The position numbers and the translations under genes are program-made. DNA of 64,000 bases from assembly GCA_018223035.1 (NCBI GenBank), contig JAAEZD010000008.1, forward strand, positions 146,800 through 210,799, written 5' to 3'. The DNA comes from Heliomarina sp018223035 (GTDB taxonomy: Bacteria; Pseudomonadota; Alphaproteobacteria; Rhodobacterales; Rhodobacteraceae). Shown here piece after piece: positions 34,590 to 43,098 of this stretch (within the stretch, counting starts at the first letter, position 1; each line of letters starts with the position of its first letter). The notes under the pieces were generated by a model. That model did no database searches. It was not told the origin of the DNA and was given only the letters and a program-made list of their open reading frames with translations.

Positions 34590-34928
34590 TTAACCCCGGT
34601 CGGTGTCGTCGTTTTGGGCGGGGTCGTTGTTTTTCAACGAGAGCTTGTTGCGACGGCGCCGCGTGCGGATCAGCATGTGGTATTCGGCGAATTGCTGGAT
34701 CGCCATCGCGAATATCCCAAGCCCGACAAAGATGATGACCGTCGTGCCGATCTTGCCGACGGGGGTCTGCGGCACCAGTTCACCGTAGCCGACCGTGGAA
34801 ATGGTGACGACGGTGAAAAAATAGGAATCGAGCCAGCTCCAGCCCTCGATGAAGTGAAAAAAGACCGTGCCCGCTGCCACAACTGTCGTCAGACTTACGA
34901 TCAGTGTGGCGGCACTGATCGGTCTCAT
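34590..34928 (-). CDS. Two-helix potassium channel
   Basis: A 112-residue protein with an outer helix (residues 6-26), a pore helix and the K+ selectivity filter TVGYG (45-49, in TISTVGYGELVPQTPVGK), then an inner helix (58-80) and a basic, then acidic, cytoplasmic tail. This is the minimal KcsA-like architecture and would work as a tetramer. No RCK domain is present, so gating is not by a fused regulator. The ATG overlaps the FrnE-like gene's stop as ATGA. Confidence 0.92.
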   Translation of the reverse strand: MRPISAATLIVSLTTVVAAGTVFFHFIEGWSWLDSYFFTVVTISTVGYGELVPQTPVGKIGTTVIIFVGLGIFAMAIQQFAEYHMLIRTRRRRNKLSLKNNDPAQNDDTDRG

Positions 34929-35575
34929 GCGTCGAGCTGTTCCTTCAGTTCCGAGATGACATTCTGCCAGAGATCCGGCGGCTGGGCGCCCGGAACCGCG
35001 TGTTTGCCTGCCACGATAAAGGTCGGCACCGAGGTGACGCCCATCGAGCGTGCCTCGCTGTCGCGACGCGAGATGTCATCGCGGTCGGCATGGGATGCCA
35101 GCAGCTTGCTGACGACCGAGGCGTCCATGCCGATCATGTCGGCGATATCACTCAGAACCTCGGCATCTCCGATATCGCGGCCTTCGACGAAATAGGCGTT
35201 GAATAGCGCGTTGACCGCCTCGTTCTGTTTGCGCTCGATCCCTGCCCAGTGGATCAGCCGGTGCGCATCCAGCGTGTTGGGGGTACGTGCGATACCTTCG
35301 AAATTGATGTTCAGCCCGGCTTTTTCCGCATGCTCCACGACGGGCGCATAGGCCTTGATTGCACCTTCCTTGCCGCCGAACTTGGCTTCGAGATAGGCGC
35401 GCCGGTCCATGCCTTCGGCTGGCATCTCGGGGTTAAGCTGGAACGGGTGCCACTGGATCACAAAGGGATGATCGGGCGTTGCCGCCAGAGCCGTCTCGAG
35501 ATGGGCCTTGCCGATATAGCACCAAGGGCAGATCGGGTCGGACAGGATGTCGAGGGCAACTGTTTTTTCACTCAT
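34925..35575 (-). CDS. DsbA-fold oxidoreductase of the FrnE type
   Basis: A 216-residue cytoplasmic thioredoxin-fold protein with a DsbA-like helical insert. The redox motif C16-P-W-C19 follows the first strand (LDILSDPICPWCYIG). There is no signal peptide, so it belongs with the FrnE/2-hydroxychromene-2-carboxylate isomerase-like group rather than periplasmic DsbA. It overlaps the AMP-ligase upstream and the K+ channel downstream, both as ATGA. Confidence 0.9.
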   Translation of the reverse strand: MSEKTVALDILSDPICPWCYIGKAHLETALAATPDHPFVIQWHPFQLNPEMPAEGMDRRAYLEAKFGGKEGAIKAYAPVVEHAEKAGLNINFEGIARTPNTLDAHRLIHWAGIERKQNEAVNALFNAYFVEGRDIGDAEVLSDIADMIGMDASVVSKLLASHADRDDISRRDSEARSMGVTSVPTFIVAGKHAVPGAQPPDLWQNVISELKEQLDA

Positions 35576-37089
35576 GAGGCAGTGCTTTCAAAATACGGTT
35601 TCAGGGCGCGGCGCAGCAATTTGCCATTCGCCCCGGTGGGCATTTCAGGCAGGTAAACAAAGGCACGGGGTTGTTTATAGCGCGCAAGCGTCTGTTCTGC
35701 AAAGTCACGCAGCGCTTGTTCGTCGATCTCGGCGGGCCCTGCGTAGAATGCCACGATGATGCGGGTATCCTGCTTGATCTCGACATCGGTGACGCCGACC
35801 ATGTCGATGCCGGGAAAACCGGTCAGCGCCGCTTCGACTTCGAGTGGCGACACCCGGTAGCCGCCCGCGTTCATCATGTCGTCGTCGCGACCCAAATAGG
35901 TGATCTGCCCGTCCGCCGCCATTGCGCCTTGATCACCAGTCAGGAACCAGTCGCCCTGCATGCGGGCCTCGGTTTCTTCCGGAGCGTTCAGGTATCCCAG
36001 CATCAGACCGGGGTCGCTGCGGTGAACGGCAATGGTGCCCGGCGCGCCCTGATCCACCGGCCCGCCGGGGCCGAGGATGGCGACCTTGCGACCCTGTTGC
36101 GGCTGGCCAAGCGCCTGTCCGCGAGCCGGATGATTGGGGCTTGATGAGATGAAGGTTGAACATTCCGACATGCCGTAGGCCTCGTAGAGCCCGCATCCGG
36201 TGGCACTTGTCCAGGCGGCGGACAAGTTGGGTGAGAGCTTTTCCCCGGCGCTGAGCCCGTGGCGCAGATCGGGCAGGTTCAGCGATGCGTCACCCTTGAG
36301 GAACTTGCGGTAAACGCCCGGCGCCGCTGCAAAAATACTCGCCTTGTGATGACGCAGCCGCAACGGCAGATGGGCCGGATCGGTGCCGGGTTCGGGGATC
36401 AAAGCGGTCGCGCCAACGGTCCAAGGGTCCATGAGCCCGGTGCCGAGCGTATAGGTCCAGTTGAACGCGCCCGCATGCAGCAGCCGGTCATCCTCGCGCA
36501 GGGCATACCAGCCGTCATGCATCATCTGTCTGGCCCAGATCGCGCGATGGGCATGGGCCACGGCGCGGGGATCGCCCGAGGTGCCGGAGGTATAGACGAT
36601 ATAGCCAAGCCGCTCGGGATCGCCCATCGCATAGGCGCAGGGAGGCAGGTCCCGCATTGCGCGCAACCCGTCTAGTGTAATGGGGTTGAGGTGCGGCGGG
36701 CAGGCGATCTCGGGGTCCAGCAGGATTGCCGCCGGTTTCAGGTCATCGACGATCTTCTGCGTCTCGCGCTCGGTCAGTTGCGACGAGGTCGGCACCGGGA
36801 CGATCCCGGCGGCGATCGCGCCGAGGTAGGCAATCGGGAAATCGACCGTATTGCCCAGCCGCATAAGGACGATATCGCCGGGTGCGATGCCAGCCTCAAG
36901 CAGGCCGGTGCCAGTGCCGCGCACGGCGGATTCGAGCGCGCCATAGGTCCAGTCGGTCGACCGGGCGGGCCCCAGCACCGAAAGCGCGACCTTGTCCGCC
37001 AGTTCGGGCGCACGGGCCAGAACATGGGCGGCCATGTTGAAAGGAGCGGGGCAGGGCGCAAAGGCGCCTTTGTCGAAAATCGAAAGCAT
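35572..37089 (-). CDS. Acyl-CoA synthetase / AMP-dependent ligase
   Basis: A 505-residue adenylate-forming enzyme that activates a carboxylic acid to its CoA thioester. Motif A3 reads YIVYTSGTSGDPRAVAHAH, where the usual lysine is replaced by Arg-Ala-Val; A5 is YEAYGMSEC, A7 WFLTGDQG, A8 YLGRDDDMMNAGGYRVSP, and the catalytic lysine lies in GANGKLLRR near the C-terminus. ATG 37089 begins the family's conserved start; the upstream extension would run antisense into the divergent regulator. Its substrate is unknown. It heads an operon with FrnE-like and K+ channel genes. Confidence 0.88.
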   Translation of the reverse strand: MLSIFDKGAFAPCPAPFNMAAHVLARAPELADKVALSVLGPARSTDWTYGALESAVRGTGTGLLEAGIAPGDIVLMRLGNTVDFPIAYLGAIAAGIVPVPTSSQLTERETQKIVDDLKPAAILLDPEIACPPHLNPITLDGLRAMRDLPPCAYAMGDPERLGYIVYTSGTSGDPRAVAHAHRAIWARQMMHDGWYALREDDRLLHAGAFNWTYTLGTGLMDPWTVGATALIPEPGTDPAHLPLRLRHHKASIFAAAPGVYRKFLKGDASLNLPDLRHGLSAGEKLSPNLSAAWTSATGCGLYEAYGMSECSTFISSSPNHPARGQALGQPQQGRKVAILGPGGPVDQGAPGTIAVHRSDPGLMLGYLNAPEETEARMQGDWFLTGDQGAMAADGQITYLGRDDDMMNAGGYRVSPLEVEAALTGFPGIDMVGVTDVEIKQDTRIIVAFYAGPAEIDEQALRDFAEQTLARYKQPRAFVYLPEMPTGANGKLLRRALKPYFESTAS

Positions 37090-37164
37090 GGTGCTGGCTA
37101 GCCCGCTGCCTGCGGGCATGCAAGCGCCGTTGCAAGCCTGTGATCGCGGGCCTATAGCATCTCC

Positions 37165-37788
37165 ATGACACCGAAAGACCCGAAATCCTTGATTCAGATT
37201 GCCCATGCGTCGGGCGCGGAAATCGAAGCCGAACCGCTCGATCTTGGCGCGCGGGTGCGCGAGCTGCGCAAGGAACGGGACTGGACGCTGGAACAGGCCG
37301 CCAATCAGGCCGGGCTGGCGCGGTCGACCCTGTCCAAGATCGAGAACGGGCAGATGTCGCCCACCTATGACGCGTTGAAAAAGCTGGCGACCGGCCTGCA
37401 GATTTCGGTACCGCAACTGTTCACGCCACCCCAGCGCGATCAGGTGAACGGGCGCATGGCGGTGACCAAGTCAGACGATGGCCAGCCGCTGGCCACGGCG
37501 ACCTACGAGCACAAGCTTCTGGCCGACAGCCTGACCAAGAAGCAGATGTTGCCCTATCGCACCCGGGTGCGCGCGCGCTCGATGGAGGAATTCGACGGCT
37601 GGGTGCGTCACGATGGCGAAGAGTTTCTGTACGTACTGACCGGGGTGATCCGGCTTTACACGGAGTTCTACGAAGTCATCGAAATGCGGCGCGGTGACAG
37701 CGCCTATTACGATGCGACGATGGGACATAACGTGATCTCGGCCAGCCCCGAGGACGCGACCATCCTTTGGGTGACGTCGCTGAGCTGA
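37165..37788 (+). CDS. XRE-family regulator with cupin domain
   Basis: A 207-residue regulator. Residues about 28-82 form an XRE helix-turn-helix (TLEQAANQAGLARSTLSKIENGQMSPTYDALKKLA), and residues about 125-205 a small cupin (HDGEEFLYVLTGVIRLYTEFYEVIEMRRGDSAYYDATMGHNV) that should bind an effector, possibly through a metal. Regulators of this type often control neighbouring catabolic genes; the divergent acyl-CoA synthetase 75 bases away is the obvious candidate. Confidence 0.9.
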   Translation: MTPKDPKSLIQIAHASGAEIEAEPLDLGARVRELRKERDWTLEQAANQAGLARSTLSKIENGQMSPTYDALKKLATGLQISVPQLFTPPQRDQVNGRMAVTKSDDGQPLATATYEHKLLADSLTKKQMLPYRTRVRARSMEEFDGWVRHDGEEFLYVLTGVIRLYTEFYEVIEMRRGDSAYYDATMGHNVISASPEDATILWVTSLS

Positions 37789-37789
37789 G

Positions 37790-38035
37790 CTATTGCATCC
37801 GGGACGAAATGCCGGACAGCTCGCGTGCAAGTGTTTCGACATAGAGGAAATCGTCGATTTCCTCGCGTGCCTCGACCAGGGACAGGTTATGGGTCGCGGC
37901 AAGATGTGCCTCGAACGATTTCCGATCCCGATAGAGCAGGTTCATCTGCTCGGAATCGAGGTGCGGAAACCTGTGATGAATTCGTTCAGACCACATACAC
38001 CAGTCACTGGCTATTTCAGCCCATTGCATCCTCAT
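37790..38035 (-). CDS. Small conserved-looking protein (CsbD-like pattern)
   Basis: An 81-residue soluble, helical protein. The spacing of conserved positions (WAEIASDW, RFPHLDSE, HNLSLVEAREEIDDFL) recalls the CsbD stress-protein fold, but the match is weak and the name is not given as fact. ATG 38035 has GGGGAGG eight bases upstream; a GTG at 38038 immediately before it is an alternative. It converges with the XRE-cupin gene, one base between the stops. Confidence 0.6.
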   Translation of the reverse strand: MRMQWAEIASDWCMWSERIHHRFPHLDSEQMNLLYRDRKSFEAHLAATHNLSLVEAREEIDDFLYVETLARELSGISSRMQ

Positions 38036-38145
38036 CACGGTGACCTCCCCAGTGCCGCAGAAGATAGTTTACGCTAACGTACCTTCGGTGGGGTAGGGTG
38101 TGGTCAAATGTCGCAGGGCAATTCCTTGCCGAACCGGTGGCCGAG

Positions 38146-39987
38146 TCAGTCCTCGGCGTACCACCATACCTCGGGCAAAAAGCCGGGCCTGTCGCCGTAA
38201 ACCGGCGTATAGTCGGGGAATTTCAATTCCTTCGCATGGGCTATCCGGTCCACGTCATATTGCCAGAGCGGGATGACATAGCGTCCGCTGGTCAGGACCC
38301 GGTCAAGCGCGCGGGCGGCCGAGATGAAATCCTCGCGCGTTTCCGATACCAGCATCGCGTCGATTGCGGCGTCCAGCGCGGGCGACTCGACCCCCATCAG
38401 GTTGCGTGTGCCGGGGCGGTCGGCGGTGTTGCTGCCCCAGTAAAGTCGCTGCTCGTTCCCCGGCGACAGGGACAGGTCACGGCGGAACGAGGTGATGTCG
38501 AAATCCTGCTCGGATTCCCGCGCCGTGTATTGCGCATTGTCCACCAGATCGACCCGCACGGAGATGCCCAGCCGTTCCAGCGCGCGGACGTAGAGATCCA
38601 TGATCGAGCTGTTCTGCGTATCGCCCTGACGCAGCAGGACGTTGAAATGCATCGGCTGACCCTCGGCATTGACGCGGCGGCCGTTTTCAACACCCCATCC
38701 GGCCTCTTGTAGCAGGGCCGCGGCCTTGCGCAGGTTCGACCGGTTGCGCGCGGTTCCGTCAGATACCGGCATCTCGTATCCTTCAAGCGCGCCGGGCAGC
38801 AGGCTGTCGGCAAAGGGCATCAGGATCTCGCGCACGCGCCCTTCGGCGCGGCCGGGGCGCATCCCAAGTTCGGAGTTGTCGAAATAGGAATGGATGCGGG
38901 CCTGTTCGCCACCGGTCATCGTGTCGTTGATGAACTCGAAGTTGAAGGCCAGCAGCAGCGCCTCGCGCACGCGCCAGTCATCCAGCGGCGCGCGACGGGT
39001 GTTCATCACAAATCCGGTCATGCCGGTCGGGCGGCCGTGCCTGATCTCGGTCTTGATGACATCGCCGCGCTGGATCGCGGGGAAATCGTACTGGCTGTTC
39101 CATTTCTCGGCATTGTATTCACGTTCGACCGTCAGGGTGCCAGCCTTGAACGCTTCGAAGAGCACCGCGCCATCGCCAAAGAATTCGATATCCATCTCGT
39201 CGAAATTCATCGTGCCGCGTCGGAACGGGACGTCCTTGCCCCAGTAGTCCGGGTTGCGTTCAAGCCGGACCTGACGCCCGGGCTGATAATCAGAGACCAC
39301 GTAAGGCCCTGTGCCAATGGGAATTTCCGAGAGCGGCGCATTGGCGAAATCCTTGCCTTCCCATTGCGCTTTCTTGAGAATCGGGCGCATCCCGGCCAAG
39401 AGCGCCAACTCACGGTCGTCGCGATTGAAGGTGATGCGCAGGCTGCGCGGGCCGGTCTGATCCATGCTTTCGACCTGATCGGCGAAACCCTGATAGCGCA
39501 GGTGTCCTTCCTCGCCGAGGATTTCATAAGACCAGATCACATCTTCGACGGTCACGGGGCTGCCATCCGAGAATCGAGCCTCGGGGCGGAGGGTGAATTC
39601 GACCCATGAGCGGTCGGGCGGGGTCTCTATCGATTCGGCAAGAAGACCGTAAAGGGTGAAAGGTTCGTCCCAGGATCGCCCCATGAGGGACTCGTAGCTC
39701 CAGAAACGCATTTGCCAGGGCGAAGTGCCTTTCGAGACGAACGGATTGAGTGAATCGAAACCGCCAGTGTTGCCGAAGACGATTTTTCCGCCCTTGGGTG
39801 CATTTGGATTTGCATAAGGGAGCGACACAAAATCCGGTGGCAGGGCAGGGTCGCCATACATAGCTATGCCATGGCTTGGCTCGGCACCGGCCAGAGAGCC
39901 TGTCAGCACCCCTGCGAATCCCATTGCGACTCCGGCGGCGAATCCACGTCCGAACGCCGGGAAGCGGCGGAAATAATTGATCTTCAT
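38146..39987 (-). CDS. YejA-type family 5 extracellular binding protein
   Basis: A 613-residue periplasmic binding protein (SBP_bac_5). The signal peptide covers about residues 1-34 (RGFAAGVAMGFAGVLTGSLAGAEP). GIAMYGDPALPPDFVSLPYANPNAPKGG and FDSLNPFV are typical of YejA, which binds peptides or microcin C-like compounds for the YejBEF importer. No permease or ATPase genes are adjacent, so it is an orphan and must use a transporter encoded elsewhere. ATG 39987 is supported by the signal peptide. Confidence 0.88.
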   Translation of the reverse strand: MKINYFRRFPAFGRGFAAGVAMGFAGVLTGSLAGAEPSHGIAMYGDPALPPDFVSLPYANPNAPKGGKIVFGNTGGFDSLNPFVSKGTSPWQMRFWSYESLMGRSWDEPFTLYGLLAESIETPPDRSWVEFTLRPEARFSDGSPVTVEDVIWSYEILGEEGHLRYQGFADQVESMDQTGPRSLRITFNRDDRELALLAGMRPILKKAQWEGKDFANAPLSEIPIGTGPYVVSDYQPGRQVRLERNPDYWGKDVPFRRGTMNFDEMDIEFFGDGAVLFEAFKAGTLTVEREYNAEKWNSQYDFPAIQRGDVIKTEIRHGRPTGMTGFVMNTRRAPLDDWRVREALLLAFNFEFINDTMTGGEQARIHSYFDNSELGMRPGRAEGRVREILMPFADSLLPGALEGYEMPVSDGTARNRSNLRKAAALLQEAGWGVENGRRVNAEGQPMHFNVLLRQGDTQNSSIMDLYVRALERLGISVRVDLVDNAQYTARESEQDFDITSFRRDLSLSPGNEQRLYWGSNTADRPGTRNLMGVESPALDAAIDAMLVSETREDFISAARALDRVLTSGRYVIPLWQYDVDRIAHAKELKFPDYTPVYGDRPGFLPEVWWYAED

Positions 39988-40065
39988 TTTGGCGACAATC
40001 TGCTCTGGCCTTATATTATTGGCAACAAGGCTAACGTGGGATTCACGTCTTTTCAAACTTTTAGC

Positions 40066-40094
40066 TTGGATGCCGCTGCGGAATTGCTTATAAC
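40066..40094 (+). promoter_or_regulatory. Sigma70 promoter of the small RNA
   Basis: TTGGAT (40066-40071) and TATAAC (40089-40094) with an ideal 17-base spacer. Expected transcription start is near 40101. Confidence 0.75.
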
Positions 40095-40100
40095 AGGGGC

Positions 40101-40176
40101 ACTGCTCGATAGGTTTCTTGCCTGTATGAAACCTGCCTCAATAACTTAACGCCCGCTTCGTGCGGGCGTTTTTTTT
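40101..40176 (+). ncRNA. Predicted small RNA, about 75 nt
   Basis: The segment starts about seven bases after a strong promoter and ends at an intrinsic terminator. It folds as two hairpins: AGGTTTC (40111-40117) with GAAACCT (40128-40134) around a ten-base loop TTGCCTGTAT, then the terminator stem ACGCCCGC (40149-40156) with GCGGGCGT (40162-40169) followed by seven or more T. A single-stranded GCCTCAATAACTTA links them. No open reading frame of note lies inside. I do not recognise the family; it is located between divergent yejA and bdhA genes and might act in trans. Confidence 0.7.
40149..40176 (+). terminator. Terminator of the small RNA
   Basis: An 8-base-pair GC-rich stem with a TTCGT loop, followed by an uninterrupted run of T. 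It cannot belong to the divergent yejA-type gene and precedes bdhA by more than 300 bases. Confidence 0.9.
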
Positions 40177-40498
40177 CCCCTGATCCCTGCGTTTCCTTCG
40201 GCATCCGCGTGCTTGTCCCATGCTGGTCGGGTTGGCGTCTTCCGGGTTTTCCCGCGACTGGAATCATGGGGAAAATCCTCACCGGCGCGTGGCTGCCGTT
40301 TTTCACAGGCAGCGCGCCGTCACCAGCATATATTGGGCCCACCGGCTGAAAATGGCCGATCCGCCGGCTGCCTGCGGCAGATCGTCCAAACGCGGCGAAC
40401 TTGGCAAAAATCATCGAACCCTTGTGCGGATTTAGCCGTTTATTTGGCAGGTGCAGCATGCAACTCTGCCCGTGATCATCTGACGAGAAGGAAACACC
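40177..40498. other. Region upstream of 3-hydroxybutyrate dehydrogenase
   Basis: About 320 bases with no gene. Palindromic TGC-rich sequences are visible: CTGCC-TGC-GGCAG at 40368-40380, and an inverted TGCA repeat near 40450-40460. Because PhaR-type regulators of polyhydroxybutyrate metabolism bind TGC-rich sites, these may be operators, but this is a guess. Confidence 0.35.
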
Positions 40499-41272
40499 AT
40501 GTCACTGTCGGGAAAAACCGCCGTCATCACCGGGTCAAACTCGGGAATCGGTCTGGGAATCGCATGGGAACTGGCGCGCGCCGGTGCGAATGTCGTCCTG
40601 AACTCATTTACCGATAACGAAGAAGACCACGCCCTGGCCGAGAAGATCGCCAAGGAAACGGGCGTCACGGCCCGTTACATCAAGGCGGACATGTCCAAAG
40701 GGGACGAATGTCGCAAGCTGGTCGAAGAGGCGGGCGCCTGCGATATCCTCGTGAACAACGCCGGTATCCAGCATGTCGCCGCGATTGATGAGTTCCCGGT
40801 GGATAAGTGGGATGCGATCATCGCGATCAACATGAATTCAACCTTTCACACCATGGCGGCGGCGTTGCCGATGATGCGCAAGGCCGGGTGGGGCCGGGTG
40901 GTGAACGTGGCCTCGGCCCACGGGTTGCGGGCAAGCCCGTTCAAATCGGCCTATGTGACGGCCAAGCACGGGGTTGTCGGCATGACCAAGGTCGCCGCAC
41001 TTGAGACTGCGAAGGAATCGATCACGGTCAACGCGATCTGCCCGGGCTATGTGCTGACACCGCTGGTGGAAAAGCAGATTCCGGACACGGCCAAGGAATA
41101 CGGGATATCCGAGGATGAGGCGGTGGAAAAGGTGATCCTTGCCAAGCAGCCGTCCAAGGAATTCGCGACGGTCGAACAGATCGCCGGAATCGCGGTTTTC
41201 CTCTGCTCACCGGCTGCGGATCAGATCACCGGGACGACGATCAGCGCCGATGGCGGCTGGACCGCATCCTGA
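40499..41272 (+). CDS. bdhA: D-3-hydroxybutyrate dehydrogenase
   Basis: A 257-residue short-chain dehydrogenase that interconverts 3-hydroxybutyrate and acetoacetate with NAD, a step in polyhydroxybutyrate use. The nucleotide motif TGSNSGIGLGIA (residues 11-22), NNAG (86-89) and catalytic S139, Y152, K156 are in place. HGLRASPFKSAYVTAKHG and the C-terminal KQPSKEFATVEQIAGIAVFLCS match bacterial BdhA closely. AGAAGGA precedes the ATG. A patatin gene follows on the same strand after a minus-strand YkuD gene. Confidence 0.92.
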   Translation: MSLSGKTAVITGSNSGIGLGIAWELARAGANVVLNSFTDNEEDHALAEKIAKETGVTARYIKADMSKGDECRKLVEEAGACDILVNNAGIQHVAAIDEFPVDKWDAIIAINMNSTFHTMAAALPMMRKAGWGRVVNVASAHGLRASPFKSAYVTAKHGVVGMTKVAALETAKESITVNAICPGYVLTPLVEKQIPDTAKEYGISEDEAVEKVILAKQPSKEFATVEQIAGIAVFLCSPAADQITGTTISADGGWTAS

Positions 41273-41316
41273 TGGGCACATCCCCGCGCCCGGATGTCCG
41301 GGCGCGGGAGAGGGCG

Positions 41317-41907
41317 TCAGATGACGCGAACCTGCGTGCCGACCGGCGTGATTTCAAAGAGTTCGGCGATGAAATGATTATAGAGCCCGATACATCCGCT
41401 CGACGACCGGCGCCCGATCTTGCGGGTATCGTGGGTGCCGTGGATCAGGTAGGCGGGCCAGTCGAGATACATGGCATGGGTGCCCAGCGGGTTGCCGGGT
41501 CCCGGCGGCATGTATTTCAGGTCGGGGTCGCGCTCGAGCATGTTGGGGGTCGGCGTCCAGTCGGGGCCGACCTTCTTGCGCACGATCTTGGTATAGCCGC
41601 GCTTGGTCAGCTCGTCGCTCATCGGGACAGAGGTCGGGTAAATTCGGTAATCTTCGCCGGTCGCATCCCAGTAATGCAGCGCGCGCGAGGTCGTATCGGC
41701 CACGATGCTGGCCACGCCAAGCGAGTCGAAGTGGTCGCGCCAGTCCTGCGCCGAAAAGCTCGAGATGTTGCGGCGGACTGGCGCGAGGGTTTCGTCATGG
41801 GTAAGACTGGGATCTTCGATTTCGACCGCCCATGCCTTCGCGGCCGGGATCAGCGCGGCAGAAGCGGTGGCGGTGGCAAGAAATCGGCGTCGGGTCGGAT
41901 TGCTCAT
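41317..41907 (-). CDS. Exported YkuD L,D-transpeptidase-like protein
   Basis: A 196-residue protein with a twin-arginine signal (TRRRFLATATASAALIPAAKAWA). The YkuD core has H156 (YLIHGTHD) and the catalytic cysteine C172, in SSGCIGLYN. The usual SHGCIRM motif is altered: Ser replaces His and Gly replaces Arg. The enzyme should still be able to act on peptidoglycan stem peptides, but the changes may alter specificity. ATG 41907 fits the signal peptide. It converges with bdhA. Confidence 0.88.
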   Translation of the reverse strand: MSNPTRRRFLATATASAALIPAAKAWAVEIEDPSLTHDETLAPVRRNISSFSAQDWRDHFDSLGVASIVADTTSRALHYWDATGEDYRIYPTSVPMSDELTKRGYTKIVRKKVGPDWTPTPNMLERDPDLKYMPPGPGNPLGTHAMYLDWPAYLIHGTHDTRKIGRRSSSGCIGLYNHFIAELFEITPVGTQVRVI

Positions 41908-42063
41908 TCGGGGCCTCACAGGTACGAATTACTGTTTTCTCGATCTGGGTCTAACAGAACCAGTTTCAATCAAAAATCACATATGCGCGATAATGAATGT
42001 TAGGAGCGCTATGTCGCACCCTGACATAATTATCCCGCGTTTTCATAGGTGAAGGGGCTCTCG

Positions 42064-43095
42064 ATGGCTGTCAAACGGATCAATCTCGCCTTGCAGGGTG
42101 GCGGTGCGCACGGGGCGTTCACATGGGGCGTGCTCGACCGTTTTCTGGACGAGGAAGACATCGAGATTTCCGGCATTTCCGGCACCTCTGCCGGAGCGCT
42201 GAACGGCGCCGCCTACAAGGCGGGAATGCTCGCGGGCGGGCGGGACGGGGCGCGCGCCAGTCTTGATGCGATCTGGAACGGTGTCGGGGCAAGCGATCTG
42301 CCGGGCATGGCTGAATGGTTCAGGGCGGCGACGGTCGGGCCGCTCGCGCAGGCGCTGGAACTGTCGCCGCTTTACGCGTGGTCGGATGCGGTGGCGCGCA
42401 CAATCTCGCCCTATAGTTACGGCCCGTTTTATCGCAATGCGGTGCAGCCGCTGGTCGAGGCGCTGAATTTCGACAATGTCTGTGCCGACGAGGGGCCAGA
42501 GCTTTTTATCTGCGCGACGGCCGTCCGGACGGGAAAGATCCGCATCTTTACCCATGACGAGATCACGACCGATGCGATCCTTGCCTCGGCCTGCCTGCCG
42601 ACGATGTTTCAGGCGGTCGAGATCGACGATCCGAAGACCGGGCGGCGGGAGGCCTATTGGGATGGCGGCTACACCGGCAATCCGGCGCTGTTCCCGCTGT
42701 TCGGGTCGAACCTGCCCGACGACATCGTCATCGTGAATATCAATCCGCTTGAGCGCGATCAGGTGCCGATCACCCCGCAGCAGATTCAGAACCGGATTAA
42801 CGAGATCAGTTTCAATTCGTCACTGCTGCGCGAATTGCGGGCCATCGCTTTCGTGCAGCGGCTGCTGGACGAAGGGCGGCTGACCAGCACCGACAAGTCG
42901 CGGGTGCTGGTTCACATGATCTCGGATGATGACCTGATGAACGATCTGTCGGTTGCTACAAAGCTGATCCCGAACCCGCTGGTGATTAGCCAGCTGAAAC
43001 ATGCGGGCCGCACGATGACCGAACGGTTCCTTGCAGATCACAAGTCCGACCTCAACGAACGCGGGACGATCGATCTGGCGGCGATGTACAGCTAG
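42064..43095 (+). CDS. Patatin-like phospholipase
   Basis: A 343-residue serine lipase. The oxyanion-hole motif LQGGGAHGAF (residues 10-19), nucleophile S42 in GTSAG, and the dyad aspartate D200 in WDGGYTG are present. No signal peptide or membrane helix is seen, so it is cytoplasmic or peripheral. In related bacteria patatins near 3-hydroxybutyrate dehydrogenase have been linked to storage-granule or lipid turnover; here they are separated by one minus-strand gene. ATG 42064 has GAAGGGG upstream. Confidence 0.9.
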   Translation: MAVKRINLALQGGGAHGAFTWGVLDRFLDEEDIEISGISGTSAGALNGAAYKAGMLAGGRDGARASLDAIWNGVGASDLPGMAEWFRAATVGPLAQALELSPLYAWSDAVARTISPYSYGPFYRNAVQPLVEALNFDNVCADEGPELFICATAVRTGKIRIFTHDEITTDAILASACLPTMFQAVEIDDPKTGRREAYWDGGYTGNPALFPLFGSNLPDDIVIVNINPLERDQVPITPQQIQNRINEISFNSSLLRELRAIAFVQRLLDEGRLTSTDKSRVLVHMISDDDLMNDLSVATKLIPNPLVISQLKHAGRTMTERFLADHKSDLNERGTIDLAAMYS

Positions 43096-43098
43096 GGG

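Noticed and set aside
37090..37416. N-terminal extension of the acyl-CoA ligase frame
   Set aside because: It runs antisense into the XRE-cupin gene and lacks similarity to ligases; the start at 37089 fits.
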